13,355 bases of DNA from Lachnospira sp900551945 (GTDB taxonomy: Bacteria > Bacillota > Clostridia > Lachnospirales > Lachnospiraceae), in assembly GCA_048380335.1 (NCBI GenBank), contig DBFCCI010000003.1:1-13355 (forward strand), in the 5' to 3' direction. Both the position numbers and the translations under genes were made by a program. Below the pieces are notes generated by a model. The model was given only the letters and a program-made list of their open reading frames with translations. It was not told where the DNA came from and did not search any database. The number at the start of each line of letters is the position of its first letter. The first letter of the stretch is position 1. Below, one piece after another: positions 1 to 6,051 of this stretch.

Positions 1-376
1 TAATCTCTTGCGAAACTTGACCAATACTACAAGCAAAATATCCGTCAGACCAAAGTATATGATGTTTCCAATATTGTTTAGATAGGTAGTCTCCGTGAAT
101 TTTCCACATCTGATATGTACTATATTGTTTAAGCTGTTTAACAATGTCAGAAACAGATACTTTAGGGCTGTATTCTAACAATATATGTACATGGTCTTTG
201 TCAGTCTCCATTTGAATAATGGTATATTCATACTTTCTTGTGACATCATATAAGAATTGCTTTACATCATCAGCTAGTTTGTCTAATTTAAAAAGCTTCT
301 TTCTATACTTTGTCACAAAGATGATATGTACTTTCATGCTATATTTGGAGTGACCTCCACGGTTGTAATCATCCAT
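1..376 (-). CDS. tnpA: Y1 (HUH) transposase TnpA of an IS200/IS605-superfamily element, 3' part outside the window
   Basis: Single-strand transposase that excises and inserts IS200/IS605 elements as ssDNA; 125 codons are visible. The protein begins MDDYNRGGHSKYSMKVHIIF and shows the HUH metal-binding motif DHVHILLEY (His62, His64) and the conserved run LWSDGYFACSIGQVSQ at the window edge. The catalytic tyrosine expected shortly after lies outside, so activity cannot be judged. I chose the ATG at 376 rather than the one at 337 because residues 6-13 (RGGHSKYS) fit the family N-terminus and a GAGG site (387-390) precedes it by 10 nt. The start lies inside iscB: the genes overlap by 43 nt in different frames, so translation is probably coupled. 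The family call is firm; the exact start is likely. Confidence 0.9.
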   Translation of the reverse strand, partial: MDDYNRGGHSKYSMKVHIIFVTKYRKKLFKLDKLADDVKQFLYDVTRKYEYTIIQMETDKDHVHILLEYSPKVSVSDIVKQLKQYSTYQMWKIHGDYLSKQYWKHHILWSDGYFACSIGQVSQEI

Positions 377-1608
377 GTAGTTCTAGCCTCAATCCTTTTA
401 AGTTTTACCATTTTTGGTGTTTTGTATCCTTTAGGCATTGCCGAAAAGTCTGCTTTGTTGCCATCTATGTCCATAAGAATTGCATATCCTGTAGACATTC
501 TGCCTTTGATAAAATAGTCGTTTCCAAAGTAACGAACCTTGTCAAATTTTCTAAAGCCACAAATCTTATCAGTAACAATAGGTTGTTCTGAACGAATCCC
601 TTTTGTTTTTTGAAAATCACCATCTGAAACACATTTCTTTTTGTAAAGATTAGATTTTACGGTAAATATATTGCCTTGTGTTGCAATAGTACAGGCATCA
701 TAATAATGTTCTTTGTCTATGCCAAGAACTAAACGGTTTGCTTTTGTTACATATCCAAATGTTTCAATAGCATCTGGATATATCCTAAATAGTTGTTTAC
801 GGATAGAGTTCATTTGTGTGGCATATTTAAGATTACCTTTCAATTTACCTTTTAACTTAAAATTGATTGTTCCACTATGTAAATCTTTGTGACAGGTATG
901 ACATAAAGTAATCAGATTGCTCTCTTCATCACTACCGCCTTGACTGCGAAATATTATATGATGTACTTCTAGTTTGCTGTCCTTATGTTTGCCTTTACAA
1001 CATTGACAAGTATAGTTATCTCGGTTAAGTACCATAGCTTTTGTATTTTCAAAGCCATAATTAACCCCCTTTTGATAACCCCAATGTTTTACTTTTGGAT
1101 TAGCAAGATTAGGATTTTTCATCAAATGTGTGTCAAACTGCCCTGTCTCAAATACCATAGTGGTGATTGGAAGGATAGATTTAATATATTCTATTTCCTT
1201 CACATGACTATGAAGCTTACTTTGCATTGTGGGACTAAACCTATCTGTTTTTGTAGAGTTAGCACGATTTAACCACCTTGCTTTTCTATAACGAGTTTTA
1301 CGACCTCGTCTATTCTTGCGATACTTTCTTCTTTGTGTCATTTTATCCGTAATATCATTTCTTACTATTACTTCTGACATATACACAATATCTGAATTAT
1401 CATTACTAACAGCAGTACCAATCGTTCCACTTCCAGTATCCACTCCAAGAGTTAAATTCTGAATATAGTTGGTTGTTTCATAAGTTAATTTAATTGTAAA
1501 AGGCTCACGCTTTTTAACTTTTGCCCTGCCCAGTTTAAGCAACAGTCTTGCTATAGGACTACTACAAGGCATTAATGGTTTGTTTTTTTGAGAGATCACA
1601 TAAACCAT
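334..1608 (-). CDS. iscB: IscB, RuvC/HNH RNA-guided endonuclease of an OMEGA system
   Basis: IscB proteins are omega-RNA-guided DNA nucleases carried by IS200/IS605-type elements and are the family from which Cas9 arose. In order, the 424 residues show an N-terminal PLMP domain (KPLMPCSSPIARLLLKLGRA, 10-29), RuvC-I GVDTGSGTIG with Asp57, an Arg-rich bridge helix (about 92-114), RuvC-II VFETGQFD with Glu154, an HNH domain (about 190-246) with CxxC pairs at 201/204 and 236/239, His216-His217, Asn231 and His240, then RuvC-III HYYDACTIA with His301 and Asp304. A C-terminal DNA-contact domain follows (FRKFDKVRYFGNDYFIKG, 352-369). All catalytic positions look intact, so both nuclease centres should work. 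The PLMP domain and the inserted HNH exclude TnpB, and the HNH excludes IsrB. A GGGAG-type site (1615-1623) precedes the ATG. The ~280-nt upstream block is the omega RNA candidate. The last ~11 residues, after ARTTWM, run into tnpA. Confidence 0.93.
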   Translation of the reverse strand: MVYVISQKNKPLMPCSSPIARLLLKLGRAKVKKREPFTIKLTYETTNYIQNLTLGVDTGSGTIGTAVSNDNSDIVYMSEVIVRNDITDKMTQRRKYRKNRRGRKTRYRKARWLNRANSTKTDRFSPTMQSKLHSHVKEIEYIKSILPITTMVFETGQFDTHLMKNPNLANPKVKHWGYQKGVNYGFENTKAMVLNRDNYTCQCCKGKHKDSKLEVHHIIFRSQGGSDEESNLITLCHTCHKDLHSGTINFKLKGKLKGNLKYATQMNSIRKQLFRIYPDAIETFGYVTKANRLVLGIDKEHYYDACTIATQGNIFTVKSNLYKKKCVSDGDFQKTKGIRSEQPIVTDKICGFRKFDKVRYFGNDYFIKGRMSTGYAILMDIDGNKADFSAMPKGYKTPKMVKLKRIEARTTWMITTVEVTPNIA

Positions 1609-1624
1609 AAATAAGTCTCCCTTA

Positions 1625-1916
1625 TAAATACTCTACCAAGTGGTAGGTTATGCGTACTTTGCTGCACTATAACCATGCAGTTGTTCCGACCTCAACTCGA
1701 CAATGATATAAAGGCTTTTTAAGTACATATCACAAGGCTTTTCTTGCTCTGACCTAACTTAAACATGTACGATATAGCAACGGTCTGTTGCGTCAACCGA
1801 AGGTATCATAACCTAAATATCGTAGTTGCTATTTCTAACAACTTAGTCTGGTAAACCATTTAACAGAAGCCACAGACCTTTATGGTCTGTGGTAGTTCAC
1901 TATAATCGTTTTTCGC
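1625..1916 (-). ncRNA. Probable omega RNA for IscB (scaffold about 1625-1899, guide about 1900-1916)
   Basis: IscB omega RNAs are encoded directly upstream of iscB, with the guide at the 5' end reading from flanking DNA across the element end. This block sits there and is rich in pairing. Read on the minus strand: a perfect 9-bp hairpin with a 5-nt loop (1870-1892); an 8-bp hairpin capped by a GAAA tetraloop (1824-1843); an 8-bp helix TACGATAT/ATATCGTA (1817-1824 with 1768-1775) closing a branched region; a GTACAT/ATGTAC pair (1765-1770 with 1723-1728); a CTGCA/TGCAG hairpin (1662-1680) whose loop GGTTAT can pair with ATAACC at 1646-1651, a possible pseudoknot; and CTACCA/TGGTAG (1633-1646). 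No protein frame fits. The pairings are seen; the name follows from position and family knowledge; the ends are estimates. Confidence 0.7.
1865..1900. mobile_element. Probable terminal end of the IscB/TnpA insertion element
   Basis: On the plus strand this stretch reads GAAGC, a perfect 9-bp stem-loop (1870-1892), then GTAGTTCAC. A subterminal hairpin followed by a short TTCAC-like tract is how many IS200/IS605 ends look. Beyond it the sequence becomes degV coding DNA, so the element boundary should lie at about 1893-1902. The other end lies before base 1, so the element is longer than 1.9 kb. These elements make no target duplication, so the exact junction cannot be fixed from one copy. Confidence 0.6.
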
Positions 1917-2769
1917 CCATGAAGAATAGGGCTACTGTGCCGGGACCGGAGTGAGTGCCTATTGTTGGGCAGATTGTGTTTATCCAGACGTCAAGACCGC
2001 ATTTTTCTTTGACTTTATCAGCTACATATTGTGCGTCTTCAAGACAGTCACCATGTCCTAAAAATACAACATCGGTTTCATTTTTAAATGACCCCATGTA
2101 TGTATCAATTTTGTCAACAAGAGCATTAAGAGATTTTTTTCTACCCCTAACTTTACCAACTGGTATAAGTTTACCTTCTTCACTTACATGTAAAATTGGC
2201 TTAATACCTGCTAAAGTACCTATAACGGCAGTTGTTTTTGAAACTCTACCACCTCTATATAAATGGTTGAGGTCGTCAACAGTGAAGAATTGTACAAAAT
2301 TTTGTAAATGTTCATTTATGTACTTAGCGACTTCATCAATAGATTTACCTTCTTTTCGAAGTTGAATAGCACGATATACAACAAGTCCTTCGCCCATAGA
2401 AGCAGAAAGAGAGTCAATAACAATAATTCTACAATCAGGATATTCTTCCATAGCTTCATTAGCGGCAACATAGAAGTTGTTGTAACTACTACTTAATGCA
2501 GAAGAAAATGATATATGAAGAATATCATATCCTTCGCTCGCTCTTTTTTTAAAAATCTTAGTGGCTTCTTCTGGATTACAAGCCATTGTGGTTGGCATTT
2601 CACCGTTTCTCATACGGTCATAAAATTCTTTTACTGGCAAAGAGTTATCAGGTCCGTATATAGTGTCACCAATAGAATAATATAATGTATGTACATCAAT
2701 ACCATTTTCCTTAATAAAATGCTCAGGTAAATCGGCAGTAGTATCTGTTGAAATAATAAATGGACGCAT
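1900..2769 (-). CDS. DegV family fatty-acid-binding protein
   Basis: DegV proteins bind a single fatty acid; in Firmicutes some act as FakB partners that present fatty acids to the kinase FakA for phospholipid synthesis. The 289 residues are full length and begin MRPFIISTDTTADLPEHF. Family marks are MPTTMACNP (58-66), the ligand-loop ISFSSALSSSYNN (86-98), DSLSASMGEG (119-128), LYRGGRVSKTTAVIG (170-184) and the C-terminal THSGPGTVALFF (272-283). An AAAGGAGAG site (2776-2784) precedes the ATG, and a promoter fits upstream. It is a single gene, convergent with nothing, and its stop codon touches the end of the IscB element. The reading frame looks intact, so the insertion did not shorten it noticeably. 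No kinase gene is nearby, so the physiological partner is unknown. Confidence 0.92.
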   Translation of the reverse strand: MRPFIISTDTTADLPEHFIKENGIDVHTLYYSIGDTIYGPDNSLPVKEFYDRMRNGEMPTTMACNPEEATKIFKKRASEGYDILHISFSSALSSSYNNFYVAANEAMEEYPDCRIIVIDSLSASMGEGLVVYRAIQLRKEGKSIDEVAKYINEHLQNFVQFFTVDDLNHLYRGGRVSKTTAVIGTLAGIKPILHVSEEGKLIPVGKVRGRKKSLNALVDKIDTYMGSFKNETDVVFLGHGDCLEDAQYVADKVKEKCGLDVWINTICPTIGTHSGPGTVALFFMGEKRL

Positions 2770-2793
2770 ATTTGGCTCTCCTTTATAATATTA

Positions 2794-2823
2794 TTTATAA
2801 ATAAATTTATGTAAGTATATCAA
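2794..2823 (-). promoter_or_regulatory. Probable degV promoter
   Basis: On the minus strand there is TTGATA (2818-2823), an 18-bp spacer and TATAAA (2794-2799). It predicts a very short leader that begins just before the ribosome binding site. The surrounding DNA is AT-rich, so chance matches are possible. Confidence 0.4.
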
Positions 2824-2886
2824 ACTTTTAGAATTATTAAAACTAATATTAGAAAAAAATATAATAAAAAATCAAGGAAAAGTGTG

Positions 2887-2915
2887 TTGACAAATAACAA
2901 ATCGTGTGGTATCTT
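2887..2915 (+). promoter_or_regulatory. Promoter of the infC-rpmI-rplT operon
   Basis: A perfect -35 box TTGACA (2887-2892) is followed, after 17 bp, by TATCTT (2910-2915). The start of transcription would be near 2922, directly before a conserved-looking leader, about 570 bases ahead of infC. It is divergent from the degV promoter. Confidence 0.65.
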
Positions 2916-2921
2916 TTAGTA

Positions 2922-3146
2922 GTTGTGAAAATGAAGAAGGGTATCCACTCTCACCTCAGCGTAGTTGGCGACTTGGGTTAATATTTTTGATTTTGATGAA
3001 TTATCTTATGGTTTTGTTAAATAATAATTTTATTTTATTAGGTGTTTATTTAAGTAATTAATATTTTTATAAAAGTCATATTTTGATAATTCGTTTTTAT
3101 AAGATAAAGTATTAAGTGGATAGCTTTTGTTATCCACTTTTTTATA
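2922..3146 (+). promoter_or_regulatory. infC operon leader with attenuator (resembles a ribosomal protein L20-type leader)
   Basis: The transcript would begin with a GC-richer block (about 2936-2985, containing GGGTATCCACTCTCACC and ending GACTTGGGTTAA) followed by AT-rich spacer and an intrinsic terminator. The octamer TATCCACT at 2942-2949 is complementary to AGTGGATA, the 5' arm of that terminator (3115-3122), and identical to its 3' arm. The early octamer can therefore compete for the arm and act as an antiterminator. In Firmicutes this operon is commonly autoregulated by L20 through a 5' leader; I assign it by that knowledge and position. The competing pairing is seen directly; the L20 identity is inferred. 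Confidence 0.5.
3114..3143 (+). terminator. Intrinsic terminator / attenuator in the infC leader
   Basis: Perfect 9-bp stem AAGTGGATA (3114-3122) with TATCCACTT (3131-3139), loop GCTTTTGT, followed by a run of T to 3143. It lies about 345 bp before infC and after the operon promoter, so it probably ends a fraction of transcripts early. Confidence 0.8.
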
Positions 3147-3159
3147 TTTTTAATTTACG

Positions 3160-3443
3160 CAAACAGCGAGCCAAAGTTTGTGCTTGCACTAGACTTGGCA
3201 ACTTATGGCTAAGACCACGAAAACCAAGTGGCAATAATTAAAATCTAGGAAAGGAAAAGCTATTTAGATGAGCCTATATTTAATCAATTAAGATAAACTT
3301 ATAGGTATGTACCGATGGCTAAGTCGGGAATTTATGACTGTGGAGTGTATAAAAATTGTTAGTAGTATCTGGCTTTATTCAGTACAAACGCATACACAAT
3401 GAAGCAGTAACTACAAATCGTGAGATTGTAGCAAATCATCTAG
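3160..3443 (+). other. Structured non-coding stretch between the two terminators of the infC leader
   Basis: No coding frame is convincing here. Hairpins can be drawn throughout: GCCAAAGT with ACTTGGC (3170-3195, also part of a repeat), ACTTGG alternatively with CCAAGT near 3222, CCTATA with TATAGG (3273-3305), CCGA with TCGG near 3311-3326, GTGTAT with ATACAC around 3343-3398, and a hairpin with a GTGA loop (3411-3431). Such density suggests an RNA element, perhaps a second part of the infC leader or a separate small RNA. I do not recognise its family; no T-box sequence was found. Confidence 0.4.
3163..3210 (+). repeat. Dispersed repeat copy A (hairpin-forming, CCAAAGTTTGT core)
   Basis: This copy shares CCAAAGTTTGT, TTGCA, AGAC and TTGG at the same spacings with the stretch at 6052-6100. 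Both copies start just after an intrinsic terminator. The copy folds as GCCAAAGT paired with ACTTGGC around a smaller GTG/CAC hairpin. Only two copies are visible, so a genome-wide family is inferred. Confidence 0.5.
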
Positions 3444-3470
3444 CATATACACATATTGGTATATGTTTTT
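3444..3470 (+). terminator. Terminator-like hairpin just before infC
   Basis: Perfect 7-bp stem CATATAC (3444-3450) with GTATATG (3459-3465), extendable by two weak pairs, and then TTTTT. It ends 18 nt before the infC start codon. The stem is AT-rich and so weak as a terminator, but the position is right for a second attenuator or for controlling ribosome access. Confidence 0.5.
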
Positions 3471-3488
3471 AGTAGCAGGTACACTACA

Positions 3489-3995
3489 ATTAGTGAATTA
3501 ATGATTAACGAACGAATACGAGATAAAGAAATTCGTGTTATTGGTGAAGAAGGACAGCAGCTTGGAGTTATGTCTCCAAAAGAAGCAATGAAATTAGCAA
3601 AGGAAGCCAATGTAGACCTTGTAAAGGTTGCTCCATCAGCAGTTCCACCTGTATGTAAGCTTATTGATTATGGTAAGTACAGATATGAACTTGCAAGAAA
3701 AGAAAAAGAAGCTAAGAAAAAGCAAAAGACTATAGAGGTTAAGGAAGTAAGACTTTCACCTAACATAGATGTTAATGACCTTAATACAAAGTGTAATTCA
3801 GCAAGAAAGTTCCTTGAAAAAGGTAACAAAGTAAAGGTTACATTAAGATTTAGAGGCCGTGAAATGGCTCATATTGAAGCAAGTAAGCATATTCTTACAG
3901 ATTTTGCTGAAAAGCTTTCAGATATAGCCGTAGTAGACAAAGCTCCAAAGCTTGAAGGCAGGAGTATGACAATGTTTTTAACTGAAAAACGTTAA
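3489..3995 (+). CDS. infC: Translation initiation factor IF-3, ATT start
   Basis: IF-3 binds the 30S subunit, keeps it apart from 50S and checks the start codon and initiator tRNA. With an ATT start the protein has 168 residues: (M)SELMINERIRDKEIRVIG opens the N-terminal domain (to about residue 75), a Lys-rich linker (ARKEKEAKKKQK) follows, and the C-terminal domain has EVRLSPNID and KVTLRFRGREMAH. I chose ATT at 3489 because ATT-Ser-x-x-Met-Ile is the pattern of Firmicute infC genes and an AGG (3477-3479) lies 9 nt upstream. The ATG at 3501 is the alternative; the ATG at 3456 would place the terminator hairpin inside the gene. The rare start codon is a known means by which IF-3 limits its own synthesis. 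It leads the operon with rpmI and rplT. Confidence 0.92.
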   Translation: MSELMINERIRDKEIRVIGEEGQQLGVMSPKEAMKLAKEANVDLVKVAPSAVPPVCKLIDYGKYRYELARKEKEAKKKQKTIEVKEVRLSPNIDVNDLNTKCNSARKFLEKGNKVKVTLRFRGREMAHIEASKHILTDFAEKLSDIAVVDKAPKLEGRSMTMFLTEKR

Positions 3996-4034
3996 AATAA
4001 AATACATTTATATTGATAGTTTAGGAGGATTATT

Positions 4035-4232
4035 ATGCCAAAGGTAAAGACTAAAAGAGCAGCTGCAAAGCGTTTCAAGATGACTGGTTCAGGTCAATTA
4101 AAGAGAATGAAGGCTTATAAGAGCCATATTCTTACAAAGAAGACAGCAAAGAGAAAGAGAAACTTAAGACAGGCTACAATGACTGACGCAACTAACGTAA
4201 AGACAATGAAGAAGATTATGCCATATCTCTAA
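4035..4232 (+). CDS. rpmI: 50S ribosomal protein L35 (bL35)
   Basis: Small basic protein of the large ribosomal subunit, 65 residues, the usual length. It begins MPKVKTKRAAAKRFKMTGSG and continues with the Lys/Arg-rich KAYKSHILTKKTAKRKRNLR and the C-terminal VKTMKKIMPYL, as expected for the family. AGGAGG (4023-4028) lies 6 nt before the ATG. It is the middle gene of infC-rpmI-rplT, 39 nt after infC and 35 nt before rplT, and is presumably controlled with them by the leader. Confidence 0.97.
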   Translation: MPKVKTKRAAAKRFKMTGSGQLKRMKAYKSHILTKKTAKRKRNLRQATMTDATNVKTMKKIMPYL

Positions 4233-4267
4233 TTTGCAGGTTTGGTATAGAAGGAGGAATATAGAAA

Positions 4268-4624
4268 ATGGCAAGAATTAAAGGCGGTATGAACGCAAAG
4301 AAGAAGCACAACAGAGTTTTAAAGCTCGCTAAGGGTTATAGAGGAGCAAGGTCTAAGCAGTACAGAGTTGCTAAGCAGTCTGTAATGAGAGCTCTTACAG
4401 AAAGCTATAAGGGTAGAAAGCAGAAGAAGAGACAGTTCAGACAGTTATGGATAGCAAGAATTAATGCTGCTGCAAGAATGAACGGTCTTTCATACAGCAA
4501 GTTCATGTACGGTTTAAAGTTAGCTAACGTAGACCTTAACAGAAAGGTATTATCAGAAATGGCTATTAACGATGCTGAAGGATTTGCAAAGCTTGCAGAA
4601 GTTGCAAAGTCTAAGCTTGCTTAA
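4268..4624 (+). CDS. rplT: 50S ribosomal protein L20 (bL20)
   Basis: L20 binds 23S rRNA early in assembly of the large subunit and, in many bacteria, represses its own operon by binding the leader mRNA. The 118 residues are full length: MARIKGGMNAKKKHNRVLKL, the basic tail AKGYRGARSKQYR, then the globular part with RQLWIARINAAARMNGLSYS and a C-terminus ending AEVAKSKLA. AAGGAGG (4251-4257) precedes the ATG by 10 nt. It is the last gene of the operon and is followed by a terminator. It is the natural candidate to regulate the long leader upstream of infC. Confidence 0.97.
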   Translation: MARIKGGMNAKKKHNRVLKLAKGYRGARSKQYRVAKQSVMRALTESYKGRKQKKRQFRQLWIARINAAARMNGLSYSKFMYGLKLANVDLNRKVLSEMAINDAEGFAKLAEVAKSKLA

Positions 4625-4671
4625 TACATTTTTAATAAAATAATATATGTCGGTTAAGCCGATTTATTATG

Positions 4672-4699
4672 ATTGCCCTCGTTTATCGAGGGCAATTTG
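4672..4699 (+). terminator. Terminator after rplT
   Basis: Perfect 10-bp stem ATTGCCCTCG (4672-4681) with CGAGGGCAAT (4687-4696), loop TTTAT, then TTTG. The T run is short but the stem is strong. A small TCGG/CCGA hairpin lies just before it (about 4650-4662). Confidence 0.8.
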
Positions 4700-4742
4700 T
4701 GTATTTATTGTGAAATATGTTAAGAATTGCTATTAATTGAAC

Positions 4743-4806
4743 GTGAAATATGATATAAATAGACAATAGCGCTTAACACTAGCAAACAAAAAGCAGTAAT
4801 AGTGTT
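4743..4806 (+). promoter_or_regulatory. Probable promoter and leader hairpin of the lipoprotein gene
   Basis: An extended -10 element, TG-A-TATAAA (4751-4759), is present without a clear -35 box. The 10-mer GTGAAATATG occurs at 4710-4719 and again at 4743-4752, exactly 33 bp apart, about three helical turns, so it could be a regulator site. Downstream, TAACACTA (4774-4781) pairs perfectly with TAGTGTTA (4800-4807), forming a leader hairpin before the ribosome binding site. Confidence 0.35.
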
Positions 4807-4848
4807 ATGAGCATGATACATAAATGGTTTTTGCGTGGAGGATTATTA

Positions 4849-5895
4849 ATGAAGACAGGTATAATAAAAAAAGTGGGTGTAGGTGTAGTTTCATTTGCAA
4901 TGCTACTTACAACAGCTTGTAATACTAAGATAAATGTGTCGTACGATTGCAATGCTAAGGATTATGTTAAGCTTGGTACATATAAAGGCATAGAAGTTAC
5001 AGTTAATGAGTCAGCTATTGAAAATGAAATGATAGAAAAGAGAGTACAAAACGACCTTGATACAAAAACAACGTATGATGAGGTTTCAAGAGAGGCCAGA
5101 GAAGAAGACCAGGTTACAGTAGATTTTACAGGTTCAATTGGTGGTAATCAAATAGACGGTTTTAGTAACAATGATTATAGTCTTGTACTTGGAAAAGATA
5201 CATTTGTTATTGATGGCTTTATTGATGCTTTATATGGCATGAAGGCAGGTGAAACTAAAGTCGTTACACTTCAAGTTCCAGAGAATTTTCAAGAAGAACA
5301 AGAGTATTCAGGAAGAAAGATTGTCTATGAAATTACAATGAATAAAGTTGAACAGCCTAATGCACCAATGATTACAGATGCTTATGTAAAAGAAGAATTT
5401 GGCTATGACACTGTTGAAGCATATAGAGAATATGTAAAGGGTGAAGTTCAATCAGCAATAGATGAAAGTGTTGAAAGTGCAAAGAAACAAGCTGTACTTA
5501 CAAAGCTTCAAGACAATTGTGAAGTTTTAGGTTATCCAGAAGACTATGTTGCAACTAAAACAGAAGACTTTAGTAAGTCAATAAGTTTCTATGCTATGAT
5601 GCAGGGCTTGTCTAATGATGAGTACTGTCAAAAGAATTACAATATGTCTTTTGATGATTATGTAAAAAAAGCAGTTGTTCAAGAACTTATATTCCAACTT
5701 ATAGTTGAGCAAGAGGGACTTACAATAACAGAATATGATTATAAGGGTGACTTACAAGCCTTTGCTGATAAGATGGGATATTCTGATAAGAGTACATTTG
5801 TTGAAAAGTATGGAAAAGATAAGATTGTTAAAAATATGCTTTTACAACAGGCACAGGATATAGTTATGAATAGTGCAGTATATAATATTCAGTAA
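4849..5895 (+). CDS. Exported trigger-factor-like peptidyl-prolyl isomerase lipoprotein
   Basis: Likely an extracytoplasmic folding factor. From the chosen start the protein has 348 residues: signal peptide MKTGIIKKVGVGVVSFAM, lipobox LLTTAC with the acylated Cys24, a short linker, an FKBP-type isomerase domain (about 85-168, with VTVDFTGSIGG, FVIDGFIDALYGMKAGE and VYEITMNKVE) and a helical trigger-factor C-terminal domain (about 175-345). The ribosome-binding N-terminal domain of true trigger factor is replaced by the lipoprotein signal, so it is not Tig and should sit on the outer face of the membrane. I chose the ATG at 4849 because GGAGGA (4837-4842) precedes it; an in-frame ATG at 4807 would add 14 residues before the signal. 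It stands alone between a terminator and a convergent terminator. Substrates are unknown. Confidence 0.85.
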   Translation: MKTGIIKKVGVGVVSFAMLLTTACNTKINVSYDCNAKDYVKLGTYKGIEVTVNESAIENEMIEKRVQNDLDTKTTYDEVSREAREEDQVTVDFTGSIGGNQIDGFSNNDYSLVLGKDTFVIDGFIDALYGMKAGETKVVTLQVPENFQEEQEYSGRKIVYEITMNKVEQPNAPMITDAYVKEEFGYDTVEAYREYVKGEVQSAIDESVESAKKQAVLTKLQDNCEVLGYPEDYVATKTEDFSKSISFYAMMQGLSNDEYCQKNYNMSFDDYVKKAVVQELIFQLIVEQEGLTITEYDYKGDLQAFADKMGYSDKSTFVEKYGKDKIVKNMLLQQAQDIVMNSAVYNIQ

Positions 5896-5993
5896 TTGTT
5901 ATTATATAAATTTTTATATTTGAGATTGTATTTCTTAAGATATCAGTAGTATATTACAAAATATAGTTTGTTTTTGAAAAGTGATTTTTAATA

Positions 5994-6047
5994 AAAAAGA
6001 GTGGTAATTATATTAATGAATTTAATAATATAATTATCACTCTTTTT
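5994..6047. terminator. Bidirectional terminator between the lipoprotein gene and dut
   Basis: A 22-bp stem: AAAAAGAGTG plus TAATTATATTA (5994-6015) pairs with TAATATAATTA plus CACTCTTTTT (6026-6047), with one G-T pair and a 10-nt loop. The A run on one side and T run on the other allow it to stop transcription from both convergent genes, although it lies 110 bp beyond dut's stop. Confidence 0.85.
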
Positions 6048-6051
6048 ATTT

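Noticed and set aside
985..1272. Plus-strand open frame of 95 codons
   Set aside because: Lies opposite the catalytic part of iscB; no start signal and no recognisable protein features.
334..1608. Annotation as an ordinary TnpB or IS605 OrfB
   Set aside because: The N-terminal PLMP domain and a full HNH domain inserted between RuvC-II and RuvC-III are features of IscB, not of TnpB.
1870..1892. Intrinsic terminator for degV
   Set aside because: The stem is strong but no T run follows on the minus strand; the element-end and omega RNA setting explains it better.
3147..3488. T-box riboswitch, 6S RNA or SRP RNA in the infC leader
   Set aside because: No T-box sequence, no SRP tetraloop signature and no single long rod with a central bubble as in 6S RNA.
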